Position numbers and translations under genes: made by a program
Notes under the pieces: generated by a model
What the model saw: only the letters and a program-made list of their open reading frames with translations
The model's database searches: none
What the model was told of the DNA's origin: nothing
From: Nectonema munidae
Lineage: Eukaryota; Nematomorpha; Nectonematoida; Nectonematidae
DNA: 64,000 nucleotides
NCBI GenBank assembly: GCA_030549495.1
Contig: JAUIRK010000287.1
Location: forward strand, 62,001 to 126,000
Reading direction: 5' to 3'
In this document: positions 49,046 to 58,930 of the stretch, piece by piece
Position numbering within the stretch: position 1 is the stretch's first letter
How the letters are laid out: every line of letters begins with the position of its first letter

Positions 49046-50730
49046 CATGGTCCCATATGGGAACGTTAGGCATACAGTGAATGAAAATTTAAAGCAAATT
49101 TTATTTATATGCATGATTATTAAACATATACTATTCTTTATTATGATATAGTAAAAAACATTGAGAACCCTTGGAATAGTGCAATCTGACTTCACATTTT
49201 ATACATTTAGATCGCGTGTTCTTTTGACATATCACGCATCTTCCTTGATCACAGGAGACTGAGTAATGGTTCTTTGTATCATATAGTATGGAATCAGGCA
49301 GATTGGAGTGTTTACCACCTCTGAATTGCCTTCTGCTAATTGAAGATTTCATTAGAACAATTCCTATTTCTCGTCTAAAATCTAGATGACTTGTGCATTT
49401 TCTGTCTTTTGGAAATAATTTGCAATAAAACCTCCATGCCGCCACCAATGAAATATTGATCAAGTTTGTCATCAGAGGCCACCACCAGTTTTCAACAGTT
49501 GATCGAACAAATCAACTCCACCTATTCCTTTGTTATATTCATGGATAAGTTTCGGTTGGAGAATCATTTTTCTTCCAACACCTTTTGAAAAGCAAGTGCT
49601 TAGTTCAAATGGAGTGTGTGTGAAGGTGGTGCTCGCAATGAAAACTATGCTGTCATCGAACCACTTACAGAGAAAAACGCTTTCATTGCAACAAAAATCA
49701 AAACTTCTTTATCTTCCTTTTTCAGTAGCATGTCAGATTTCATAAAATCACTTCCACCTTCTGTTCCATTTCTTCTGATTGTACCTGTTGCGAAAACTTT
49801 TTTATTTTTCAACAACTCCAACAACTTTATTGAGGTAAAAAAATTATCGAAGTACAATTCATGATTTTCAGCACTTGAATTTTCGAACACAGTTTCCATC
49901 AAACTCATCACAACATGCACTCCTAAAGGCTTTTTGCTGCATTTTTCGGTACTTTTACCTGTATTAATTATAAGTTTATACGGGTAGCCATCATAACCAC
50001 AAAGTGCCCAAATCTTGTAGGCAAACCTTATTGGTTTTTCTTTCATATACATTTTGCAGCTGTGTTTCCCAGAGTAAGGAACCATACTTTCATCAATACT
50101 TAGCTTTTCATGAAAAACTCCAAATTTTATTAAATTTTTGTTCATGAGATTATACAAGAAAGAAACTTTTGCCACTTTGTTTCCTTTTTCTAATTTTTCA
50201 TTATCACATGGGTGAAAGTATTTTTTGATCTTCAAAATTTTGTCCCTGCTCATTGTTTGGGAAACAAAAGGAACTTTCAAATCAGAATTATTACTCCAGT
50301 AATCTCTTTCAGATGTCACAAAGTGGTAGCCAGAGAAAATCAAAATACCTACAAATTGTTTGATTTCTTCTAAGGTACAGGAAAAAGTAGGGTTGTTTTT
50401 ATCTCTTTTTGCATAAAGTAGTGTTTGTTCAAGAAGGTACTCGAAAAAAAATTCTGTGAAAAAGAGACTCCATATTTCAAAGAAAGAATTTCTTATCAAG
50501 TCTGGATAACTTCACATTCATCACTAAAGGCTTCTTCTTCTTTACTTGGAACACTATTATCACCAGTGATTGGAGGTATGATGGTAATCTTTGCACCAAG
50601 ATTATTTTCTTGAATATAACCCAATGCTTCGTCAAGTGTAACAAGCTCAAAAACCATTTTTTGAGAACTCATGGTAATGCGAGCGTAGAAGAAACGAATG
50701 GAAGTAAAATTACACAAAATCAAAAAATAG
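49046..50730 (-). mobile_element. piggyBac element relict (family 4), near-complete transposase
   Basis: The left end, CATGGTCCCATATGGGAAC, follows a degraded TTAA (TTAG) at 49042-49045 and resembles the MITE end at 36732. No matching right end was found, so the upper limit is set by the coding region. The transposase is the best preserved piggyBac copy in the window. Confidence 0.75.
49131..50723 (-). pseudogene. piggyBac transposase (family 4), lightly broken
   Basis: On the minus strand, an N-terminal piece (50496-50723) leads to a 284-codon core (49645-50499) with CTLEEIKQFVGILIFSGYHF, KLSIDESMVPYSGKHSCKMY (first Asp) and HELYFDNFFTSIKLLELLKN (second Asp). After a frameshift near 49655 come STTFTHTPFELSTCFSKGVG and KGIGGVDLFDQLLK (third Asp). 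A short deletion then leads into NWWWPLMTNLINISLVAAW and a C-terminal Cys module (CVICQKNTRSKCIKCEVRLH). The PGBD2/3-type assignment is by overall look. Confidence 0.88.
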
Positions 50731-51414
50731 ATTTGCTAAACTAGACAAAAACAATATTTGCTTTTATGACTGCACGATAGATGCACATGAAAAATATGAT
50801 TGATTAGCACATGCGTATGTTACTATTTTATTTATTGGATATTTACATACACACGATGTATTCATGTTTCTATATGACTGCATTTGTATCTTATGATTGC
50901 ATGTTTTTCAATGTTTTTTACTAAATATATTGCACAAATGAGGTAGGAACCAACAAAATTATTAATGCTAGAAAACGCATTGTAATGAAATCAACATTTG
51001 GTAAAGTTTTTAATGTAATGATGACAAATTAGTATATTAAATCTTAGCTAACAAGGTTAGGCGATCCTTCTACTAATGTTGCACGACTACAAGCGGTTGC
51101 GACTCATCGGTTAGAAGCCGCTGTTATAGATTGAAAAATAAATAGTGAGTCAGAATTTATAACTGATGTTTCTAAAGCAATTTTACATCATTTGAAGTTA
51201 GATTTAACTTCAATTTTTTTTTTTTAGTTGCATAATTATAAACTTTTAAAGTCAGAGTCGCATAATTATATGTGTGTGGAGTCATGAGTTTTAAGTAAAT
51301 TATATATAAATGGAGTACAAATTGGTGGAGCTGGTGTCAAAAAAATTAAAATAAGTGAAGTGGAACCCTGATTATAAGTTAGCCACATAGAATATTAAAA
51401 TTTGGTTTAAAATA
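50731..51414. other. AT-rich DNA, no gene recognised
   Basis: No ORF or clear repeat. It may include the 5' end of the piggyBac relict. Confidence 0.35.
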
Positions 51415-51612
51415 TTGACTTTTGATTTTGATAGACAGTTTGTGACATTAGAGGGCCATTAAACTACAATGAACGTGGTTTGAAAAGATGCAGCTAGCGA
51501 TTTTGGGAAGGGTTGCGAAATTTGAAGGGATATAATTCGGTAAATTTTATACAGTGACTTTTTAGATGAGGGAAGAGGAGGCTAAACCTCTTTCTGAGCA
51601 CTAATAAGGTTG
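51415..51612. repeat. Element X terminal fragment (copy VI)
   Basis: It shares the TTGATAGACAGTTTGTGACA ... GATGCAGCTAGCGATTTT ... GGGATATAATTCGG block with other element X ends and finishes GCACTAATAAGG. The flanking TTAA is degraded (TTGC). It lies about 500 bp from the complete copy, which is in the opposite orientation. Confidence 0.7.
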
Positions 51613-52379
51613 CGCGTAGTGCGTATCGAGCTCGTTTTTATAGTCATATTTATATAAAGATTAAACTAAATTTTAAGCAAAAATACTACCATACCTCAAA
51701 TACTAAGAAACTAAGAGCTAGACAATTCGGATTCTGTTTTAAAAAATGTGTACTTGACCATAGTTTTGCCTATTTAAATTTTAATAAAATCATTCGACAG
51801 TGTTTAGAAAATGTAATCAAAAGGGTAAGCAGTTATAAGTACTCTGAGATAAAAAAATCTAGTTTTGTTAAAAAAAAGTCTAAACATTAAGTAAAAAATA
51901 TTCACAATTTAAGTCTAAAATAAACTTTAAATCCAAATTGAAAATTTTGCGTGGTTTAATAATGAAATCCTGAATAATTTAGAAATATCAAGGTCAGAGA
52001 TTGGGAACCTTTTTATCTTTAGAGGCAATTTACAATATGTTGTTATGTCTATAATATAAAGGCCGCATAATTTTTTAAAACAAAATTACAAAAACAAAAA
52101 ATTATTTTAATTGACTTTTTTGCTTTTGTTCTTCTAACCCTATTAGTGCTAGGGGCGTAAAACGCCCCCTCCCCCTTCACTAAAAAATTAATTGTACAAA
52201 ATTGGCTGAATCATATCCCTTCAAATTTTGGAACTTTTCCTAAAATCGCTAGCTGCACTTTTGAAACAATTTTCATGGTAGTTGAATGACCCTTTCATGT
52301 CCAAAACTGTCAATCAAAAATTAAAATTTTTCAGCAAAATTTTGACATTATCTGTAGTTAAACTTATAACTTAGAATCT

Positions 52380-53400
52380 ATATTATATACTACCTTAAAA
52401 ATTTAGAATTATATACAGTTTGGAACGGATAACACTTTATATATTTAATTTTTTTCCATAATCATGGCTACTTTTTAGAAAATGTCAATTAAATTTTGAT
52501 TAATCAAAAATATATCTAATAAAATATACCTTCAAATTTTACATAAAATATGTTTTTATACTAAATCGATCATGCTGTTTTCATTTATACACTCATTTTT
52601 TACATTTAGGATTTGAAAATGCCTATGTGTTAATCAAATTTACGGTTTACTTCTAAAAATTGTCTCCAAAACATCCGTTCAAATTTTAAATAAAATATAT
52701 GTTTTATACTAAATCGGCCATGCTGGTTTCATTTCCGGACTCATTTTTTACATTTAGGATGTGAAAATACCTATAAGTATTAATAAAATTTGCGGTTTAC
52801 TTCTAAAAATTGTCTCCAAAAACATTCATTGAAATTTTACAACGAAATATATGTTTTTATACCAAATCAACCATGATAGTTTCATTGGACTCAATTTTTG
52901 CAGTTTGGATTTGAAAATACCTATAAGTATCAAACAAATGTGCGTTTAGTTCTAAAATTTGTTTCCAAAAATATTGATTCAAATTTTACATGAAATATAT
53001 GTTTTTATAGCAAATAGATCATGATGATTTCATTTCTTAAATCAGTTTTTGCATTTAAAGGTTTTAAATGTCTGAATGTGTTAATAAAATGATCGATTTA
53101 CGTCTAATGTCAACAGAAATATTTTTGAAATTTAAAAAATATCTGTTTTTATGCCAAATGAAAGATGCTGGTTTCATTTTTGGACTCAGGTTTGGCATTT
53201 ATGGTTTTAAAATATATGAAAGCTTCAATCAGATTTGCGGTTTACTTCTAGATACTGTCTTCAAAAATATTTTCAAAAAAATAAAATATCTGTTTTATAC
53301 CAAATCGACTATGCTTATTTTATTTCTGTACTGGATTTTGGCTAATACGGTTAAAAAATATCTCGAAGTGGCAATTGAATTAGTAATGTATGCCTGAAAA
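52380..53400. repeat. Element X array B, ~148-bp tandem unit
   Basis: The CATGCTGGTTTCATTT landmark recurs at about 52571, 52719, 52872, 53020, 53164 and 53310, giving spacings of 144-153 bp. Each unit also carries TTTGCGGTTTACTTCTAAAA and a TTTTTATACCAAATCG-like block. The units are diverged, not recent. Confidence 0.85.
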
Positions 53401-54479
53401 TCAGTATTGTAAAAAATTTTCAAAAAATCGTTGCATATTAGGTATATACTAAAAATATAATTTTTTTTTGCATATTTTGGCTTATAATACTTTCTTCAAT
53501 CATCTTGAGTATGAAATATTTATTTAAAAAAGACAAAACGTATTATGATTAGTATGAGAGAAGGAAGCAAGTTGAAAACTAATTGAAAAGAGAACATGTG
53601 ATCAAAAGAAATAATTAAAAAAATATGTATCTTGACTAAATGGGAGATCTAACATGTTCTAATAAACTAGGAAGTGGTTTAATGATATAATATTAGGTGC
53701 TTCAAAAAAGATTTTGAATGTGAAAAAGAAGTTCCTCTTTTACAAATGGAAAATATTTAAATCTATAGCTTATAATCTAGGATTACAATTAACATTTAGC
53801 TAAGATGGGTAGGAAATCTGAAAATTTTAAATAGGTCAGATTTATCAAAAATAGCACAGATGCCAATATGTGAAAATTTAGTCACTATCAAGATATTTTT
53901 AATTTAAATTGAATTTGTCCATCTTTTTCCTTTTGCGTCAAAGAGAGAATTTTTTAGATGAAGAACGTGGACAACTTTTTGTAATTGAACAATGAACATC
54001 ACGAATGATTCATCAGAAAAAAAACCTTTGAACTGAGATTGTTGACAAATATTCACGCCTGATAATAAAATACACGATACTGATAAAAAAAAAGTCTAAG
54101 ATCAAGAAGTTTCTTTAATCAGAATGTTTTGAGAGAGGAAAAAAGTAATTTTATCCTCATAAAAAAATTTTCGAACACACATTGAAGAATATAAATTTCT
54201 AATGAATAAAGAGCTACAATGAAAGGATCATCATATAATGAATACCAAAATTACATACTGTAAATTATATGACGTAGAGACTACGAGCCGATAACGAATT
54301 TGTAGCCAAAAAGATAGAGGTCCTATCGAGATACATAAGTTACTGACAAATGAAACATTTTGAGTGAATTAAACACCTAAGGTTGGTTTATTAAATAAAT
54401 TAAGAAAATAATTACCAAGGAAATACTGCAAACAGAAGTTATTTTTATGTTTATATATTTGACCAGGTTTAATCGATTT

Positions 54480-55560
54480 TTTTGGCTGGTTTTATTGATT
54501 TCATACAAAAATGAACATCACTATTAAATTCTACATACTTGAAATCTATAAAAAAAACTTTTTATAAGAATAAAAATTTTAATTTTGACATGGGCTGTCA
54601 TATTTAAATTATTTTTTGTCAGGTTTGACAAATTTTTATAAAAAAAGGAATGTATATGTGTGTAAAAAACTTTATATAATTATTCGGATAAAATGTTTCT
54701 TTTTGAGATAAATCAATTTTTTGACAGTTTTGATTGATTTTCATAAAAAAATGAATATCACCACCGAATTACGAATGCTTAAAAATGGGTATATATGTGT
54801 AAAAAACTTTATAACTTAGATAAAATGTTTCTTTTTAAGAAGAGCTGTCATATATAAATCAATTTTTTGATAAGTTTAATTGATTTTTATAAAAAATGAA
54901 TATCATCGATGAATTCAGCATGCTTGAAAATGGGTAATGTGTAAAAAACTTTATATAATTACGTAGATAAAAAGTTTCTTTTTGAGATGAGCTGTTATAT
55001 ATAAATCAATTTTTTGATAAGTTTAATTGATTTTTATAAAAAATGAATATCATCGCTGAATTCAACATGCTTGAAAATGGGTATATATGTGTAAAAAACT
55101 TTATATACTTATTTAGATAAAAAGTTCCTTTTTGAGATTAGCTGTCACATTTAGATCAATTTTTTGACAGATTTGATTGGTTTTAATAAAAAATGAATAT
55201 CACCACTGAATTCAGCATATTTGAAAATGGGTATAAGTGTGTAAAAAACTTTATATAATTATTTAGATAAAAAGTTCCTTTTTGAGATTAGCTGTCACAT
55301 TTAGATCAATTTTTTGATAGGTTTAATTGACTTACATAAAAAATGAATATCACCACTGAATTCAGCATATTTGAAAATGGGTATACAATATACATGTGTA
55401 AAAAACTTTATATAATTATTAAAAAGTTCGTTTTTGAGATGAGCTGTCAAATATAAATCAATTTTTTGACAAGTTTGATAAAAAATGGACAACACCACTT
55501 AATTCAGCATAGTTGAAATATATATGTAATATTAAAAATATTTATAAAAACTTATTAATA
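54480..55560. repeat. Element X array D, ~147-bp tandem unit
   Basis: The ATGAATATCACCACTGAATT landmark recurs at about 54751, 54896, 55043, 55193, 55343 and 55485, spacing 142-150 bp. Units contain GTGTAAAAAACTTTATATAA, GAGCTGTCA and AATCAATTTTTTGA. The sequence is unrelated to array B although the period is the same. Confidence 0.87.
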
Positions 55561-55641
55561 TCTGACAAAAATAGGGAGGGGTGGCACTTTACGCCCCCAG
55601 CACTTGAGCGGACAAATTTAGCCCAGCACTGATAGGGTTAA

Positions 55642-56094
55642 GAGTGCATTTTGATTTCAGACTTTATATTAGTGGTTCTCAGTTAGAAAAAGCTGATTCA
55701 TGACAATAATCAAAATTAATATTTAATGAGCCTATAAAACTTTGTAATTTATACAATCACTTTTTCCAAGACTGCATTTAAAACTTTAAAGGGCGCTAGC
55801 CCCCTCCCCCTACATTGAGGGTTGACTTATATAACAGTAACCAAAAGTAAACCCTTAAATCTTGTAGGATATTGGTGCAGGAAACCAGGCCTAACCTTAG
55901 ACTAATACCGACGACAGCCTAGTTGCGGTAACTACTGATGTAAATATGTAAATATATGAGTATGTAAACTATAGGGATTTTTGTTAATACTACCTCATAT
56001 TTCATATTGTAAGTAGAACATTTGTAATAACATACCGGTAGTCTTTAATTAAGGCCCAGTGTTTTATATATGGTAACTTTTACACTGCTGCTTA
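55642..56094. other. Non-coding DNA between element X and the hAT element
   Basis: Contains CCCCCTCCCCCTACATTGAGG near 55800, which looks like debris of a further repeat end. No gene. Confidence 0.35.
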
Positions 56095-56797
56095 CAGGGT
56101 TGGGGTCAATTATAATTGCGTAATTGAAAATTAATTACTTGAAATTGAAAAAAAATCAGTCATGAAGGTTTATCCTGTTTCTCTCTCCCTAGCTCTTTGA
56201 GCTTACCATTCTTTGCTTCTTTCATGTGTTACTATACTACACACGTAATACAAATAAATTTTCGCATTACTGTTTACTCAACTGCTACGACTCAAAGGCT
56301 TCCTTTGGCTACCTTCATATTCATCAATTCCTGTCTATATAGAGCAATTATTATTCAGATAATTTTCGTATATTCCTGAGATATTGGTAAAAAAAATCAC
56401 ACCCCTTTTCATTGTTTCAATATTCCTTCCAATATTTCCACACATGACTTCCATGTGGTGATGATGAGAAAAATTTGTATTGCTACTACACGCGTATTTG
56501 TGAAGAAGCGGTAAGTTCATAGAGATAGAAAGAACAATTCTTCACAGCTGTCATATAAAGTGGTACGATTGTCGCACTAGCCATTCGGTACTCGAGTATC
56601 TCTGCATCTTCTGCTCCTGTGGAATGCCTTTCCTCACTCGCTGGCAAAATTATCAGACCAGGCCGATGCCGCTGTCCGATTCCAGATTTGAGGAATTAAT
56701 GTTCCTCAGGTGTAATTCACAGCTAGAGTGATTTTAAATTTTAATAAAACTTTTATGAAAAAGTGTTCATTTGTTTTTCATTTATTTAAAATATATG

Positions 56798-56872
56798 TTG
56801 AAGTTAAAGCAACCTCAGGAGGGTTTAGCAGTTGGATGGGTGACTCGCGAGGAGTCTCAAGTGCTGCAGGAC
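56798..56872 (+). repeat. 5S rRNA-derived sequence (internal promoter half)
   Basis: GAAGTTAAAGCAACCTCAGG, TTAGCAGTTGGATGGGTGAC and GTGCTGCAGG follow the order and spacing of the 3' two-thirds of eukaryotic 5S rRNA, which carries the A-box/IE/C-box control region. It is diverged and lacks the 5' third, so it is not a working 5S gene. 5S-derived heads are known in SINE3-type and some other retroelements. Confidence 0.75.
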
Positions 56873-57201
56873 ATATCAGTGAGCCCTACTTATCAAAGGC
56901 TGGGTAGTGTACATTGTCGAAATAGGATTTTGCACCTTAAAGATCCCTAAGGAATATTCGAAAAGAGTAGGGGAATTTCTGTTCTAAGGTTTCCTTCCTA
57001 CGACTATTTAAAGAGCAGCCACGCACAGGCACACCACTTTTTCTCGTTTGTTTCTCAAGTATCACTACTACTACTGCTATGTCTAAGAGTGTCACGTCTC
57101 TCTCATCATGACATCCCTCATCTTCGGCTACATCTATCCCCTCACTAAACGTTCTTGATTTCAAGAATACACTTCTCCTCATCTCATTCAAGCTGACGCG
57201 T

Positions 57202-57603
57202 ATGGAATCCCGCTTCGAAGACCTGGAAGTGAGGATGGCTTCCTTACAGACCTCTGATCCTCCAGTCGTCCCAGCGCCTCCCGTCTCTTCCACTCCGAGC
57301 ACAATATTTGCTACTGCTGGCGCTTCAGCCTTCCCCACTTTTCTTTCGCCTGCTTACTCCGCTCCCATGTCCTACCCTATGGTGTCTGTAAGTCACTTTT
57401 CTACCCCTTCGTTTCCAGGCTCCCTTTCCGCCGGGTACGCCACAGCCGATCACGTAGACCCGAGCGTATATTCAACTCCCCCTGATCTCCTCGTGGAACG
57501 TCGTGTTCGCGTAATTCTTGAATTGTCTAAGAACAAAGACCTTAACCTAAAAGATGAAGTAATGAACTCCTACTTGGAGCTCGTCAGGCCTTTCATCCCT
57601 TAA
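57202..57603 (+). CDS. Unrecognised Pro/Ser-rich ORF in the nested insert
   Basis: 133 codons from an ATG, of clearly higher GC content than the flanks. The N-terminus (MESRFEDLEVRMASLQTS) looks like a short coiled coil. A Pro/Ser/Thr/Tyr-rich middle follows (PVVPAPPVSSTPSTIF, FPTFLSPAYSAPM), then a helical tail (RRVRVILELSKNKDLNLKDE). The general design recalls N-terminal structural ORFs of retroelements, but I can name no family. Out of place by composition in this AT-rich genome. Confidence 0.45.
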   Translation: MESRFEDLEVRMASLQTSDPPVVPAPPVSSTPSTIFATAGASAFPTFLSPAYSAPMSYPMVSVSHFSTPSFPGSLSAGYATADHVDPSVYSTPPDLLVERRVRVILELSKNKDLNLKDEVMNSYLELVRPFIP

Positions 57604-57890
57604 CTAGCGTTGGACGAATTGTCCGAGCTCAACAGCCTTCTTCGCACTCACTGCGTGGCCGCGCAGTCCACTTGGACTAGCGTCCATCAGACCGACATGT
57701 CTCGATAGAAATGAGTCTCCTTTGGGTTGCCTAGCCCTAGGGCTGAAGCGAATGGATAAAAATTTTTTAATTGTAATTGAGGAGAAAATCAATTATATAA
57801 TTCTAATTGAAATTGGAAAAAAAAATGGCGACATAATTAGAATTATAATTTCAACCTTGTAATTTAAATTTATAATTGACCCCAACCCTG

Positions 57891-58930
57891 GCTGCTTAGG
57901 CTAGACGATAACTTATGCGAGTTTCGTATTTCAATATTTACACTGCTGCTTAGGCTAGGTGATAATTTAGGAGAGTTCTGTATTTTAGAGGTCGACTTAT
58001 ACCTCAGATATTAGCAAAAATCATAAAAAAAATTAGTCTTATTTTGGGGATCAACTTATCTGTACGCCGACATATACACCAAAATATACTTTATTTAGGA
58101 ATGGAGTAACATTTTAAATGCTGGTAAAACCATATTTATTGGCATTTTGAAATTCCTACAGATCAAAATTCAAATTCGATATACAATTATTTAATTAGAT
58201 TTTAGGATACCGACAACTAAAAAAATCAACTTAATTTCCTTTTGAAATAGAGTAACCGTTATCTACTTCCAAATTTATTATTCTGAATAATCGTTCAATA
58301 ATTATATTATTGTTACATTTTTAAAAAAATTTCTTATAATCCAATTATATTGGGTGTATCAAGTTATTTTATATTATATTCTAGTTTTTTAATTTATTTT
58401 TATAGATTTGTTAATATTTTTTCAGGTGCCATTTTATAAACTGAAAGGCGAATGTTACCAAAATATTTAATAAAATACAAAACAATTAATTTAAAAGTTT
58501 TATGGAATCAGGTTGAAAACTCTTCAATAAAGAAAGATAAAATTAAGAGTAACATGAGTAACTTATATCTATGGAGAAAGAAGTCTGGGAATTAAAATTT
58601 TGTAATTTGTGAGTATAAATAAAAAATAAATATTAAAAATGTTTATATAATTATAGAGTTATTTGATTAAACAAAGAATAAAAAAATATAACAATTTTTC
58701 TATAGTATGGAATACAATTTAACTGATAAAATTCATCTATATTATTATTCTGATTCTAATACTTTGATAATCAGCTTGTCGACCAATGGTCTAGTGATAG
58801 AAGTATTGGGTATTTTCCAGTGTTTCTGGGTTCGATTCTTGATCTTAATATCTCAATAATCTCTCTAGATATAGAAGAGTTTTCATCCATTAGGGATCAT
58901 TCACAATTGACGCCAACATATTTTTGCTTA
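57891..58930. other. AT-rich DNA with one tRNA-like SINE head
   Basis: Around 58775-58850 the sequence ACCAATGGTCTAGTGATAGA followed by TTTCTGGGTTCGATTCTTGA has A-box- and B-box-like motifs at tRNA spacing. The stems do not pair well enough for a functional tRNA, so a tRNA-derived SINE head is likely. The rest shows nothing recognisable. Confidence 0.45.

Larger units (their letters stand above)
52138..55637. mobile_element. Element X complete copy (I): TTAA element with two tandem arrays
   Basis: 3500 bp between CTAA (degraded TTAA, 52134-52137) and TTAA (55638-55641). The ends are CCCTATTAGTGCTAGGGG and (inverted) CCCTATCAGTGCTGGGC. The internal order is a terminal block (52138-52330), array B (about 52380-53400), an AT-rich core (53400-54480), array D (54480-55560) and a terminal block. 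The TTAA target and CCC ends match piggyBac biology. No transposase is recognisable, so it is probably non-autonomous. Confidence 0.8.
56095..57890 (+). mobile_element. hAT element with perfect 8-bp duplication and a nested GC-rich insert
   Basis: The ends are CAGGGTTGGGGTCAATTATA on both sides (inverted). The flanks GCTGCTTA at 56087-56094 and 57891-57898 are identical. Near 56595-56730 the plus strand gives SSISASSAPVECLSSLAGKI, LSDSRFEELMFLRCNSQL in adjoining frames, the C-terminal dimerisation region of a hAT transposase, followed by AATAAA at about 56741. From about 56780 to 57750 the composition changes to a GC-richer block with 5S-like sequence and an ORF, before the AT-rich right end resumes. 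Confidence 0.9.

Noticed and set aside
56798-56872. A functional 5S rRNA gene
   Set aside because: The 5' third is missing and the rest is diverged; it is also embedded in a mobile element.
58775-58850. A functional tRNA gene
   Set aside because: A- and B-box-like motifs are present, but the acceptor and T stems do not pair properly; a SINE head is more likely.
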